A DNA stretch of 64,000 nucleotides, taken from Deltaproteobacteria bacterium. Lineage in GTDB: Bacteria; Desulfobacterota; Desulfuromonadia; Desulfuromonadales; BM103. The stretch spans positions 1 through 64,000 of the forward strand of contig JAJRRB010000062.1 of the NCBI GenBank assembly GCA_024279915.1, in the 5' to 3' direction. A model generated the notes under the pieces. It worked only from the letters and a program-made list of their open reading frames with translations, had not been told where the DNA came from and did not search any database. The position numbers and the translations under genes were made by a program. Below are positions 16,441 to 25,473 of this stretch, piece after piece; the first letter of the stretch is position 1, and each line of letters starts with the position of its first letter.

Positions 16441-17937
16441 CTAATCTGACAGGGGCAACGAAACTGAAAGGCGCGCACCTCCCAGAGGGGCTTGATGGAC
16501 GTAAATTTCTCCGCCCTGTGCCTCGACCAGTTTACGACAGAGCGGCAGCCCTAGACCGGTCCCCTCACCGTGAGCCTTGGTCGAAAAGAAGGGCTGGAAA
16601 ACTTTCTCACGATCCGTTTCCGGAATCCCTGGACCGCTGTCATCGACATAGATATGAGCATGACCAGACACTTCCACCAAAGAGACTGCAAGCTGTCCAA
16701 CTCCCTGAATAGCCTGAGCAGCATTCAAGAGGATATTGATCATAACCTGGCGCAGTTGATCAGCGTCACCAGTCACGCATAAATCATCGGTGGAAACATC
16801 TATCTTCAGGTCAAGATCTTTGAAAAGCATCTGCGGACGCAGAGAGGCCACCGTCTCCTTGACCAGTTGGTTGAGCTCGACCCGGTCATGATGCGCTTCA
16901 GGAGAACGGGCAAAGCCGAGCAGACCGCCGGTAATGCGTCTACAACGCCGACATTCTTCGATGATAGCGGCAACATCTTCGCGCAGTGGGTCATCCTCTT
17001 GCAGATCTTCCATGAGCAGTTCAGCGTTGCCGAGAATGATCCCGACCGGGTTGTCGATTTCGTGTGAAACACCAGCGGCCAATTGACCAATTGCAGCCAG
17101 ACGCTCGCTGCGCAATAGTTGCTCCTGCATCGACTGCATATGTTCGTTTGCCGTGACCAGAGCTTCATTTTTACGGGTCAGTTCGGCACGATTGGCAGCC
17201 AAGCTCTCAGCCATATCGTTGAAGGCCTGAGCCAATGTGCCGAGTTCATCTCTACTCTCAGTAACAATTCGGGTTTCCAGCTCCCCACGAGCCAAAGAAC
17301 GGGCTCCATCAGTCAGGCTGGCTATCGGTTGAGTAATGCGTCGAGCAATAAGACTGACCATGATCAAACAACCAAAGAGCGCTGCAATGGCAATCATGAC
17401 GAAATGTCTGCGTGCCTCCTGCATGCGGGCGTCAATGGAATCGTAGGAGATCAGGTAGCGCACAGAGACCACCTGTTGACCGGTCGGGCCAAAGGCTGGC
17501 TCGATCAAATCCAACAGGCGTTCCCCGCCGGGCAATTTATGCGTGATCATGGTTGTACGCTCGGCCGCCAGTCGGGCGGAGAGGTTTTCACTATCAAAAG
17601 GCTGCAGATCCAAATTTGGGAAATCTTCAAAGGTGTTAGAAAGGTAGAGCCGTCGACCAGTTGCCGAGACCAGAGAGAATTGCACCAAGTCACGATTCAA
17701 GCCGAGGAATTCATGCATGTCAGCAATATCGGCCGGTTCGTCAGGCGGAAAGGAACCACGAAAGCGCTTCAATAATTCAGGCGTTGCCAGTCGTGCAAAA
17801 GAAAGGCTCTGATTGAAGAGGTAATCCTCCCAAGCCTGTGCCTGGTTGCGCTCCAGCACCATAAAGGTGACCACTAGTAACAACGCAACGATGCCACCAG
17901 TATACAGCTGTAATTTTTTCCCAAGACTGGTTCGCAC
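16441..17937 (-). CDS. Membrane sensor histidine kinase with HAMP domain
   Basis: 498 residues. The start is GTG 17937 with AGGAG about 7 bases upstream. One membrane segment lies near residues 10-28, an extracytoplasmic sensor of about 150 residues follows, then a second segment near 180-200, HAMP, a coiled-coil stretch (about 250-275), HisKA with AAGVSHEIDNPVG, and HATPase with DDSGPGIP and GTGLGLPL. The H-box Asp after His-Glu-Ile is less usual than Arg. No response regulator is adjacent, so this is an orphan kinase; its partner is unknown. It is transcribed away from the cbb3 oxidase operon, whose promoter region it shares. Confidence 0.88.
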   Translation of the reverse strand: MRTSLGKKLQLYTGGIVALLLVVTFMVLERNQAQAWEDYLFNQSLSFARLATPELLKRFRGSFPPDEPADIADMHEFLGLNRDLVQFSLVSATGRRLYLSNTFEDFPNLDLQPFDSENLSARLAAERTTMITHKLPGGERLLDLIEPAFGPTGQQVVSVRYLISYDSIDARMQEARRHFVMIAIAALFGCLIMVSLIARRITQPIASLTDGARSLARGELETRIVTESRDELGTLAQAFNDMAESLAANRAELTRKNEALVTANEHMQSMQEQLLRSERLAAIGQLAAGVSHEIDNPVGIILGNAELLMEDLQEDDPLREDVAAIIEECRRCRRITGGLLGFARSPEAHHDRVELNQLVKETVASLRPQMLFKDLDLKIDVSTDDLCVTGDADQLRQVMINILLNAAQAIQGVGQLAVSLVEVSGHAHIYVDDSGPGIPETDREKVFQPFFSTKAHGEGTGLGLPLCRKLVEAQGGEIYVHQAPLGGARLSVSLPLSD

Positions 17938-18044
17938 AAATAGCTCCTGAAGTGGACAACTGCTTTAATAATCATATTTTACAGACATAAATGGAAGCTC
18001 TATCTACGTGAAAAGTCTGTAAACAGCAAATTTTCAGTCAACCG

Positions 18045-18073
18045 TTGACAAAGTGATTAGGCTCCAGTATAAA
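18045..18073 (+). promoter_or_regulatory. Upstream promoter of the cbb3 oxidase operon
   Basis: TTGACA (18045-18050), a 17-base spacer and TATAAA (18068-18073). It lies about 95 bases upstream of the ccoN start. Confidence 0.6.
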
Positions 18074-18104
18074 TAACACCGTTTTTGTTATATTTAATTA
18101 AATC

Positions 18105-18132
18105 TTGACAATCATAAGTCCAACCTTACAAT
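18105..18132 (+). promoter_or_regulatory. Downstream promoter of the cbb3 oxidase operon
   Basis: TTGACA (18105-18110), a 16-base spacer and TACAAT (18127-18132), about 35 bases before ccoN. Together with the site at 18045 it gives two tandem promoters. No perfect FNR box was found. Confidence 0.55.
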
Positions 18133-18165
18133 TTAGAGCAAATTAATATTCTTTCAGGAGGTGCT

Positions 18166-19581
18166 ATGGAGAACCAGACGTACAATTACGCCATTGTGCG
18201 CAGTTTCGTCACATGGAGTATGATTTGGGGGCTGGTCGCTGTACTGGTAGGAGTCATTGTCTCCCTCCAGATGGTCAACCCGGATCTTAATTTCCCGCCC
18301 TATCTTACTTTCGGACGTCTCCGCCCAGTGCATACCAATGCGGGAATTTACGGTTGGGGAATCGGTGTTATCTTTGCCGCTTTTTACTACATCGTGCAGA
18401 GACTCTGTAAAGTCCCTATCTGGAGTGACAAACTGGCGAAATTTCAACTCTGGCTCTTCAATGCAACCATCACTGCCTCGGCAGTTACACTGTTACTCGG
18501 TTACACCACTTCGAAGGAATATCATGAGATGGAATGGCCGATTGATGTCATGGTCGTTATCCTCTGGGTCGCCTTTTCTATCAACATCATCATGACCATT
18601 CTCAAGCGTAAAGAGGAGCAGATGTACATCTCGCTCTGGTACATGATGGCAGCAATCGTCGGTGTGGCAATCCTTTACCTGGTCAATTCGGCAGCCGTAC
18701 CTGTCTCCTTCTTCAAATCTTACTCTGCCTATGCCGGCACCAACGACGCCAATGTCCAGTGGTGGTTTGGTCATAATGCCGTAGCCATGGTCCTGACCGC
18801 GCCGTTTTTGGGCATGTTCTATTACTTCCTGCCAAAAACAACCGGTGTACCGATCTTTAGCCACCGGCTGTCAATTACCGCCTTCTGGAGTCTGATCTTC
18901 ATGTATCTCTGGACAGGAGCACATCACCTGCTCTGGACCCCGGTTCCTGACTGGATTCAAACTCTGGCCATGGGCTTTTCGATCATGCTGATTGCGCCAT
19001 CATGGGGCAGCGTCTTCAACGGTTACTTGTCGATGAATGGCCAGTGGCATCAGATGCGGGAAAACTACCTGGTCAAGTTCCTGATCCTCGGCATCACCTT
19101 TTACGGCCTGCAAACCTTGCAGGGGCCGATGCAGGCGATCCGTACGTTCTCGGCTTTTATTCATTACACCGACTGGGTTCCTGCCCACATTCATATGGGA
19201 ACCATGGGTTGGGTTTCAATGATCTGCTTTGCCAGCATTTACTATCTTATTCCGCGCATTTACGGTCGCGAACTCTACAGTATTCCCCTGGCCGATCTGC
19301 ACTTCTGGCTGACCCTGGTCGGTCAGCTAATCTGGTCAATCTCTCTCTGGATCGCTGGTGTCTTGCAAGCCGGGATGTGGAACGCCATGAACTCTGACGG
19401 CAGCCTCACCTACACCTTCATGGAGACCATGGTCGAGATGTATCCCTACTGGTGGGCACGCGTCCTTGGCGGTGTGATCTACATGGCCGGACTGGTTATC
19501 TTCATTTACAACATCTATATGTCAGTCAAAAAGGGCGAACCGACCGCCGTTCCAACTATAACCACAGAGGGGAGGGCCTGA
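18166..19581 (+). CDS. ccoN: cbb3-type cytochrome c oxidase subunit I
   Basis: 471 residues with about twelve membrane helices, the size of CcoN. This subunit holds haem b, the haem b3-CuB site and proton channel of the high-affinity terminal oxidase that reduces O2 to water in the inner membrane. His ligands are visible in RPVHTNAGIYGWG (low-spin haem), WWFGHNAVAM (CuB), TGAHHLLW and in the IHYTDWVPAHIHMG helix. AGGAGG precedes ATG 18166. It is first in a nine- to ten-gene plus-strand unit of structural then assembly genes. Expression under low oxygen is expected from the family. Confidence 0.97.
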   Translation: MENQTYNYAIVRSFVTWSMIWGLVAVLVGVIVSLQMVNPDLNFPPYLTFGRLRPVHTNAGIYGWGIGVIFAAFYYIVQRLCKVPIWSDKLAKFQLWLFNATITASAVTLLLGYTTSKEYHEMEWPIDVMVVILWVAFSINIIMTILKRKEEQMYISLWYMMAAIVGVAILYLVNSAAVPVSFFKSYSAYAGTNDANVQWWFGHNAVAMVLTAPFLGMFYYFLPKTTGVPIFSHRLSITAFWSLIFMYLWTGAHHLLWTPVPDWIQTLAMGFSIMLIAPSWGSVFNGYLSMNGQWHQMRENYLVKFLILGITFYGLQTLQGPMQAIRTFSAFIHYTDWVPAHIHMGTMGWVSMICFASIYYLIPRIYGRELYSIPLADLHFWLTLVGQLIWSISLWIAGVLQAGMWNAMNSDGSLTYTFMETMVEMYPYWWARVLGGVIYMAGLVIFIYNIYMSVKKGEPTAVPTITTEGRA

Positions 19582-19583
19582 TT

Positions 19584-20459
19584 ATGTGGGAAAAGAAACC
19601 TATCCTTCTTCTCGTTTTGGCGACATGCGCCATCATGGTTGGCACCATCGTTACCATGATATTGCCCTTTGCCTGGGTCAACACCGAAGCAGACCGAATT
19701 GAGGGGGTCACTCCTTACACCGCTCTGCAACAGGAAGGTCGCGACATCTACATTCGTGACGGCTGTAACAACTGCCACACTCAGACGGTACGCCCGCTGG
19801 TACCAGAAGTTCTACGCTACGGAGACTACTCCAAATCGGGCGAATTTGTTTATGACCGCCCCTTCCTGTGGGGTTCAAAACGCACCGGTCCCGATCTGGC
19901 CCGCCTCGGCGGCAAATATCCGGACGCATGGCACTACAAGCATATGGAATCGCCACGTTCTATGGTGCCAAAAACCAACATGCCTGATTACGGCTGGTAC
20001 TCCAACAACCTGCTTGATCCGCAAATGATCCAGCGTAAAATGGAGACTCTCGGTTTCCCCTACACGGCAGAAGAGATCAAGGACCTTGAAGGTAAAAACG
20101 ATATGGACGCCATGGTGGCCTATCTGCAAAAGCTTGGCTCGGATATCCCCTGGCGGGACGCCGCCGAGACCACCATTGTGGGTGACCTGGTGAATCCTTA
20201 CGCAGATGCTAATCAGGAGACCATCTCCGGCTGGGCCCCGATTTACGCGGACAACTGCGCTGCCTGTCACGGTCCGAATATGGAAGGCGAGATTGGCCCG
20301 GAGTTGATTGGTGAAGATTATGACGATGAAATTCTGTTCACCATCATCTACACCGGCATTACCGACGGCGGCATGCCGAGCTTCTCGAACCTTGGTACAG
20401 ACAAAGTCTGGAAGTTGACCAACTACATCAGGACATACCAAGCCGAGGGGAGTCAGTAA
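19584..20459 (+). CDS. ccoO: cbb3 oxidase subunit II CcoO fused to an extra cytochrome c domain
   Basis: 291 residues from ATG 19584, which has GGGGAGGG just upstream. An N-terminal membrane anchor (about 8-30) is followed by the CcoO domain with haem motif CNNCH near residue 63 and its distal Met region. After about residue 200 a second class I cytochrome c domain follows with CAACH near residue 229 and a late GGMPSF axial-Met loop. Standard CcoO has one haem and about 200-240 residues. Here the second haem domain appears to be moved from CcoP, which has only one. Spacing from ccoN is 2 bases. Function in electron transfer to CcoN is inferred from the family. Confidence 0.93.
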   Translation: MWEKKPILLLVLATCAIMVGTIVTMILPFAWVNTEADRIEGVTPYTALQQEGRDIYIRDGCNNCHTQTVRPLVPEVLRYGDYSKSGEFVYDRPFLWGSKRTGPDLARLGGKYPDAWHYKHMESPRSMVPKTNMPDYGWYSNNLLDPQMIQRKMETLGFPYTAEEIKDLEGKNDMDAMVAYLQKLGSDIPWRDAAETTIVGDLVNPYADANQETISGWAPIYADNCAACHGPNMEGEIGPELIGEDYDDEILFTIIYTGITDGGMPSFSNLGTDKVWKLTNYIRTYQAEGSQ

Positions 20460-20462
20460 GCT

Positions 20463-20603
20463 ATGGATCTGGCTTCTATCGTCTACCTTGGCATGACTTT
20501 CGGCCTGCTCGTGATCTTTGTCATGATTGTGGTGCGCACCTACAGCAAAAAGCGCAAAGACGAAGGGGAAATCGCCAAGTACCGCATGCTGGATGATGAT
20601 TAA
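20463..20603 (+). CDS. ccoQ: Small cbb3 oxidase subunit CcoQ-like protein
   Basis: 46 residues: one membrane helix (about 5-24) and a charged cytoplasmic tail (YSKKRKDEGE) ending KYRMLDDD. Position between ccoO and ccoP and the single-helix form identify a CcoQ/FixQ subunit, which in other species stabilises the complex. The ATG is 3 bases after the ccoO stop, with AGGGGAG inside the ccoO end. The tail resembles the KYRMLDDE of the CcoS-like protein at 25474, which is unusual for CcoQ. Confidence 0.75.
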   Translation: MDLASIVYLGMTFGLLVIFVMIVVRTYSKKRKDEGEIAKYRMLDDD

Positions 20604-20641
20604 TTTTTTGTCGTACTGACTTTTGCCTAAAGGATATTCAC

Positions 20642-21160
20642 ATGAGTACAATTGACCCTCACCACGAAGAACATGCAGACGGCATTGTCGAAGATCGTGA
20701 GCAAGCCCCACCGATCTACTTTACAGTGCTCTTTTATGGCCTGATTATCTGGGCCGTGGCCTTCATGTCATTCTACCTGCTCTCAGGTTGGAGTTCGGAC
20801 GCGGAATTTCAGGAGAAGATGGCTGCCCATAAAGGTGAGCCTCTGGCAGAACAGCCAGCAGTTACGCCGACGCCTGCTACACCTGCGACTACTTCCACTC
20901 CGACTCCGGCCCCGGCAGCAACCGCTGCGGCGGAGATAAATGGCCAGGAGCTGTTTGCGAAACATTGCGCCGGCTGCCATGGTGCAGACGGCAAGGGTGC
21001 TTTCGGCCCGGATCTGTCCGCCGATTATCAGTACGGCAAAACAGAGATGGCAACACAGGAAAGTATCACTTCCGGGCGGCCTGGCAATATGCCGGCCTTT
21101 GATAAAAAGCTTTCTCCTGAAGAGATAAAATCCGTGACTGACTTCATCTTGAGTCTTTAG
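20642..21160 (+). CDS. ccoP: cbb3 oxidase subunit III CcoP, mono-haem form
   Basis: 172 residues. A short cytoplasmic N-terminus and one membrane helix (about 26-48) are followed by a Pro/Thr/Ala-rich linker (about 73-98) and a single cytochrome c domain with CAGCH near residue 112 and the axial Met in GNMPAF. Canonical CcoP is about 300 residues with two haem motifs. Here only one remains, and CcoO has gained one, so the complex keeps three c-type haems. AAGGATATTCAC precedes ATG 20642. It should accept electrons from periplasmic cytochromes. Confidence 0.93.
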   Translation: MSTIDPHHEEHADGIVEDREQAPPIYFTVLFYGLIIWAVAFMSFYLLSGWSSDAEFQEKMAAHKGEPLAEQPAVTPTPATPATTSTPTPAPAATAAAEINGQELFAKHCAGCHGADGKGAFGPDLSADYQYGKTEMATQESITSGRPGNMPAFDKKLSPEEIKSVTDFILSL

Positions 21161-21173
21161 GCCTTTGCTTTTA

Positions 21174-21278
21174 GGGACAGTCCCCGCAGTTAAGGGGACT
21201 GTCCCAGACTTTGACTATAAATTATGCATTACTCTGTTCAACCCCGGGGACAGTCCCGTGAGAAACCGGGACAGTCCC
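21174..21278 (+). repeat. Cluster of four GGGACAGTCCC palindromes
   Basis: The 11-base palindrome occurs at 21174-21184, 21195-21205 (as GGGACTGTCCC), 21247-21257 and 21268-21278. The pairs can form hairpins, REP style. The last two lie inside the 5' end of ccoG. The same motif recurs at 26791-26820 and 40745-40813. Confidence 0.8.
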
Positions 21279-22504
21279 CTAGACCCACCCTCCTCTCGCC
21301 ATGGCGCCGCCGCTGCCAATGGGGAACAACCCTCCTGTTACTGTTGATTCCATGGTTTCACATCAATGGCAACAGCCTGGTCCGCATCGACATCCCTGAC
21401 CTTACACTCTTCTTTTTCGGCCAAACACTCCGCATTGAAGAGCTCTATCTGGTTCTTCTCTTTAGTCTAGCTCTGACCTTCGGCTTTCTTCTGATCACCA
21501 TGCTACTGGGCCGGGTCTGGTGTGGCTGGCTCTGCCCGCAAACAACCTTAACGGATCTCGCGGAGTGGTTCACAGCACGCCTGGGCTTATCAGGGAAGAA
21601 ACAATCGGATAAAAAAGGGGTCACACAGAAGGTCATACTCCAATTATTCTACCTGCTCCTGGCGTTTCTCGTTTCTGCCAACCTGCTCTGGTATTTTATT
21701 GAACCTCTGAACTTTTTTTCCATACTGGTCTCGGGGAAGTTGCATTATGCGACCTGGATATGTCTGGTGGTGGTGACCCTGGTCATCTACCTCGACCTGG
21801 CTCTACTCCGCCGTCTGATGTGCAAAGATTTCTGCCCTTATGGCCGTTTTCAGACAGTTCTTGCTGACGAGTCGACCCTGACCCTGCATTTGCCTCCTGA
21901 CGAGCTGGAGCGCTGCATCAAATGTGGCTCCTGTATACGTGTTTGTCCAATGGAAATCGACATCCGCCGCGGCTATCAGGTGGAATGCATCAATTGTGGA
22001 CGATGTCTTGATGCCTGCCGCCAGGTCATGGCCAAACGCAATCAGCCAGGGTTGATCAGTTACACTTTCGGCACATCTGGAAAAGGAGCAAAAGAACTGA
22101 TCAACCTGCGTACTTTGCTCTTGAGCATTGGAATGTTGACCTTAATCGTCATTCTGCTGTTTGCTGCTTATCAACGACCAACAGCCTCTTTGAAGATTTC
22201 CATCTCACATTTTGTGGCAAGCCGAACCCTTAAGGACGGCAACCGTGCAACATTCTTCAATGCCTGGGTGAATAATCGCAGTGACACAAAAGCAAACTAC
22301 CACATCAAAGCCAGACAGGCAGACAATGGCAGTCCGTTACCACTAAAAGGACAGATCAGCCAGCTTGAACTGGAAGCTGGCGAGAATTTGCGCATCGATT
22401 TTGTTTTGGTAACTGCTGTTCCAGAATCCAAATTAGAGATAGAATTCATACTACTGGATCAAAGCGACACTGAGCTAGCGATAGCCGAAGCGTATATTCA
22501 TTAG
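21224..22504 (+). CDS. ccoG: cbb3 oxidase accessory iron-sulfur protein CcoG
   Basis: 426 residues. CcoG (FixG/RdxA) is a membrane ferredoxin that reduces copper for cbb3 assembly. Five or so membrane helices are seen, the CGWLCPQTTLTD motif near residue 98, two 4Fe-4S motifs (CIKCGSCIRVCP and CINCGRCLDAC, about residues 228-264) and a C-terminal Ig-like domain. The first 25-30 codons lie over GGGACAGTCCC repeats and do not look like family sequence, so the N-terminus has been altered by repeat insertion, or the real start is a downstream non-ATG codon. No ribosome site is seen before ATG 21224. Similarity clearly begins near PWRRRCQW. Confidence 0.9.
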   Translation: MHYSVQPRGQSREKPGQSPRPTLLSPWRRRCQWGTTLLLLLIPWFHINGNSLVRIDIPDLTLFFFGQTLRIEELYLVLLFSLALTFGFLLITMLLGRVWCGWLCPQTTLTDLAEWFTARLGLSGKKQSDKKGVTQKVILQLFYLLLAFLVSANLLWYFIEPLNFFSILVSGKLHYATWICLVVVTLVIYLDLALLRRLMCKDFCPYGRFQTVLADESTLTLHLPPDELERCIKCGSCIRVCPMEIDIRRGYQVECINCGRCLDACRQVMAKRNQPGLISYTFGTSGKGAKELINLRTLLLSIGMLTLIVILLFAAYQRPTASLKISISHFVASRTLKDGNRATFFNAWVNNRSDTKANYHIKARQADNGSPLPLKGQISQLELEAGENLRIDFVLVTAVPESKLEIEFILLDQSDTELAIAEAYIH

Positions 22505-22520
22505 ACAAAGGAAGAGAAGA

Positions 22521-22973
22521 ATGGCTGCAAAGAAAAATATCTACCCCATCCTGATTCTGTTGCTGATCGGCAGTTTCCTCTGCTTTTCAGTCTGGTCGGC
22601 CATGCGGGCTGCCGATATGGGACCGCAGGTGTCCGATGCGGACTATTACAGCAAAGGATTGAGATACAGTTCGACAATGGTAGAGAAACGAGCTGCCAGC
22701 GTACTTGGTTGGAAGGTTTCTACCCGACTGATCGGGCGCACTCTGGAATTTCAACTGAAAGACAAAGAGGGGCAACCGGTCAGATCGGCGCAAGGGACTC
22801 TTTCCCTCTACTTATCAGACCAGGCATCAAGTATACGTTTTCCCCTACAAGAAATTGCCCCGGGAGTTTACACGTTAGACCTGACCTCCAGTATGACTGG
22901 CGAGATGACCGCCCGCCTTGAATTTGAACGCGACGGTGCTCGTCTCAACCGACAACTACTACTGAACCTCTAA
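22521..22973 (+). CDS. ccoH: cbb3 oxidase assembly protein FixH/CcoH
   Basis: 150 residues with one N-terminal membrane anchor (about 7-28) and a periplasmic beta domain. The D-x-YY-S-K-G-L motif (ADYYSKGL, about 39-47) is typical of FixH, which is needed for cbb3 maturation with the copper ATPase. It sits between ccoG and ccoI. Its TAA stop overlaps the ATG of ccoI (TAATG at 22971-22975). AAAGGAAGAG precedes the start. Confidence 0.85.
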   Translation: MAAKKNIYPILILLLIGSFLCFSVWSAMRAADMGPQVSDADYYSKGLRYSSTMVEKRAASVLGWKVSTRLIGRTLEFQLKDKEGQPVRSAQGTLSLYLSDQASSIRFPLQEIAPGVYTLDLTSSMTGEMTARLEFERDGARLNRQLLLNL

Positions 22974-25408
22974 TGTCGAAATCTGATACCTGCATCCATT
23001 GCAAACTAATGATTCCACCTGGTGACCTGGTCGTCGATGAGATTGATGGCAAGGCGTTGCATTTCTGTTGCCGAGGTTGTCTGGGAGTTTACCGGATTAT
23101 TACGGGTGCCGGGCTGAACAATTTCTACCTGCGTCGTGACTGGGTTGAACAAGGTGTACCGCCAGGCGTTTTTGAGACCAAGTTCGACGAGGTGATCCTC
23201 GCTGGTCACGTCATTGTTCATCATGAGACCGCTGCAGAGATCTCTCTGATTATCGAAGGTATTCGCTGTGCCTCCTGTGTCTGGTTGCTGGAGAAACTGC
23301 TCGGCAAAGAACCGGGCGTTGATGCTATTCATGTTAACTACGGTACTCACCGGGCACAGATCAGATTTAATCCCCAGCAAACGTCACCAACAAAGATATT
23401 CGCAACCGTCAGCCGCCTCGGTTACCTGCCCCACCCCTTCACCACCGGTGCCGCGCAAGAGGCTGCAACACGAGAGCAACGTTCGTTACTGATCCGCTTT
23501 GGCACCGCAGCATTTCTCTCTATGCAATTGATGGGTTTCTCTTTTGCCTTATATGGTGGTTATTTCCACGGCATCGATCCGGGTGTCCGGCAGATAATTC
23601 AATATTTTGCCGCAGCCGTCACAACTCCGGTGGTCTTCTATTCCGGTTGGCCGTTCCTGGCAGGGGCCTGGCGTAGTTTAAGAAACCGCGCACCAAGCAT
23701 GGACCTACTGATCAGCTTGGGTGTGCTGACGGCGTACAGCTACAGCCTTTATGCATTGGTTGTCGGTGGAGAAGTCTATTTTGACACAGCAGCAATGATC
23801 ATCACCCTGATCTTGCTCGGTCGTCTTTTCGAAACGTCTGCGCGTAATCGCTCAATCTCTGGAATTGACAAACTGCTGCAACTCGCCCCTGAATCAGCGA
23901 ATCGCATAGAAGGTGAGGAGACCCAGAGTGTTGCCAGTGCCAGCCTGACTCCGGGAGACCTCATCCTGGTCCGCCCCGGAGAACGGATTCCGGTTGATTG
24001 CCGGATTCAGGACGGTGCATCTGAACTGGACGAATCAACGATCACTGGCGAACCGATGCCGGTCTTACGGCGAGCGGGAGAGACCGTCTCGGCTGGCTCT
24101 CTGAATATATCGGCTTCAATCAAGCTCATCGTTGAACGGGTTTCGGCAGAGTCTTTCATCGCCCGAATGGCGCGCATGGTGGAGGACGCCCAAAACCGTA
24201 AGGCACCGATCCAGTCGATGGCCGACAAGGTTGCCACACTCTTTGTGCCATTCGTCACCATGGTCGCTATCGGTACCTGGCTTTTCTGGTTTTTCAGCGA
24301 CGTTCCACACACAGAAGCTCTGCTCAATGCGGTCTCAGTATTGATTGTCGCCTGCCCCTGTGCCCTCGGCCTGGCAACACCGACAGCAGTGCTGGTCGCA
24401 TCTGGCAATGCGGCTGCCCGTGGCATTCTTTTTCGCGGCGGCGATATTCTTGAGATGACAGGTCGTATCGATTTGGTTGCTTTCGATAAAACCGGCACCC
24501 TGACCTTGGGCAAGCCGACTGTTGATCAGATTATTCCTGCCACTGGCCACAGTGAAAAGGTGGTACTGCAACTTGCCAGCCTGGTAGAAAGCGGCTCAAG
24601 CCATCCACTTGCCCTCGGCATTATGGCAAAAGCAAAAGCATCTGGGATTCTGCCAGAAGTAGCAAAATCGGTCGAAACGATTCCTGGTCAAGGTTTGAGG
24701 ATGGCTGGTGATCAGGGCGAAATCCTGGTTGGAAGTCGTACTTTTCTTACAGAAAGCGGCGTTGAGATTCCACCCATCGACGCAGGTGCTTTGACAGAAG
24801 TTTATGTAAGCCTTAATGGTTCATGGTGTGGCGTTCTGCTGATTCACGACCCATTGCGCGATGAAGCCGGTCAGGCTGTTTCAAATCTTCAACAATTTGG
24901 CCTGAAAACGGTCCTGCTGACCGGCGATCATTCCAAAGCGGCTGAACAGATCAGCACCAAACTGGCCATTGCCAACTACCAGGCCAGCCTGAGTCCGGCT
25001 GACAAAGCCACATGGATCTTAAATCAACAACAATCCGGGCAGAGGGTCATGATGGTTGGCGATGGCATCAACGATGCCCCTGCGCTCTCCTCTGCTGACG
25101 TTGGCTGTGCCATGGCTGGCGGCACTGATATCGCTCTGGAGACATCAGATCTGGTTCTGACCAAGCCCAACCTCGGCCGCCTCTATGAAGCGATCTTCAT
25201 TGCGCGCAAGGCGTTGCAGATTATCAAACAGAATCTGTTCTGGGCGTTTACCTACAACCTTGTCACCATTCCTCTGGCAGCAAGCGGCACATTGGCGCCT
25301 GTATGGGCGGCGGTTGCCATGGCCAGCAGCTCCGTGCTGGTGGTCAGCAATTCACTCCGTCTCGGGCGAATGGTGCGTCGTACGCTTTCCAGGTCAGTTA
25401 TTACTTAA
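22973..25408 (+). CDS. ccoI: Copper-transporting P-type ATPase for cbb3 oxidase assembly
   Basis: 811 residues. CcoI/FixI moves Cu(I) for the binuclear centre of CcoN. An N-terminal Cys-rich segment (CIHC near residue 5, CCRGC near 33) precedes one heavy-metal domain with GIRCASC (about 96-102). Membrane helices include the CPCALG ion site, with the TGE motif (ITGEP), the DKTGT phosphorylation site, SSHPLA and GDGINDAPAL. This matches the FixI branch, longer at the N-terminus than CopA. It overlaps ccoH by 1 base and precedes ccoS by 65 bases. Confidence 0.95.
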   Translation: MSKSDTCIHCKLMIPPGDLVVDEIDGKALHFCCRGCLGVYRIITGAGLNNFYLRRDWVEQGVPPGVFETKFDEVILAGHVIVHHETAAEISLIIEGIRCASCVWLLEKLLGKEPGVDAIHVNYGTHRAQIRFNPQQTSPTKIFATVSRLGYLPHPFTTGAAQEAATREQRSLLIRFGTAAFLSMQLMGFSFALYGGYFHGIDPGVRQIIQYFAAAVTTPVVFYSGWPFLAGAWRSLRNRAPSMDLLISLGVLTAYSYSLYALVVGGEVYFDTAAMIITLILLGRLFETSARNRSISGIDKLLQLAPESANRIEGEETQSVASASLTPGDLILVRPGERIPVDCRIQDGASELDESTITGEPMPVLRRAGETVSAGSLNISASIKLIVERVSAESFIARMARMVEDAQNRKAPIQSMADKVATLFVPFVTMVAIGTWLFWFFSDVPHTEALLNAVSVLIVACPCALGLATPTAVLVASGNAAARGILFRGGDILEMTGRIDLVAFDKTGTLTLGKPTVDQIIPATGHSEKVVLQLASLVESGSSHPLALGIMAKAKASGILPEVAKSVETIPGQGLRMAGDQGEILVGSRTFLTESGVEIPPIDAGALTEVYVSLNGSWCGVLLIHDPLRDEAGQAVSNLQQFGLKTVLLTGDHSKAAEQISTKLAIANYQASLSPADKATWILNQQQSGQRVMMVGDGINDAPALSSADVGCAMAGGTDIALETSDLVLTKPNLGRLYEAIFIARKALQIIKQNLFWAFTYNLVTIPLAASGTLAPVWAAVAMASSSVLVVSNSLRLGRMVRRTLSRSVIT

Positions 25409-25473
25409 CAGAGTCGGTTATGACTAAAGAGTCAACTATTGCCAAACAATCATCAAGCAATTAAGGTAATCCA

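Noticed and set aside
22973-25408. CcoI as a general copper-efflux ATPase
   Set aside because: The location inside the cbb3 assembly cluster and the long Cys-rich N-terminus fit FixI/CcoI better than CopA.
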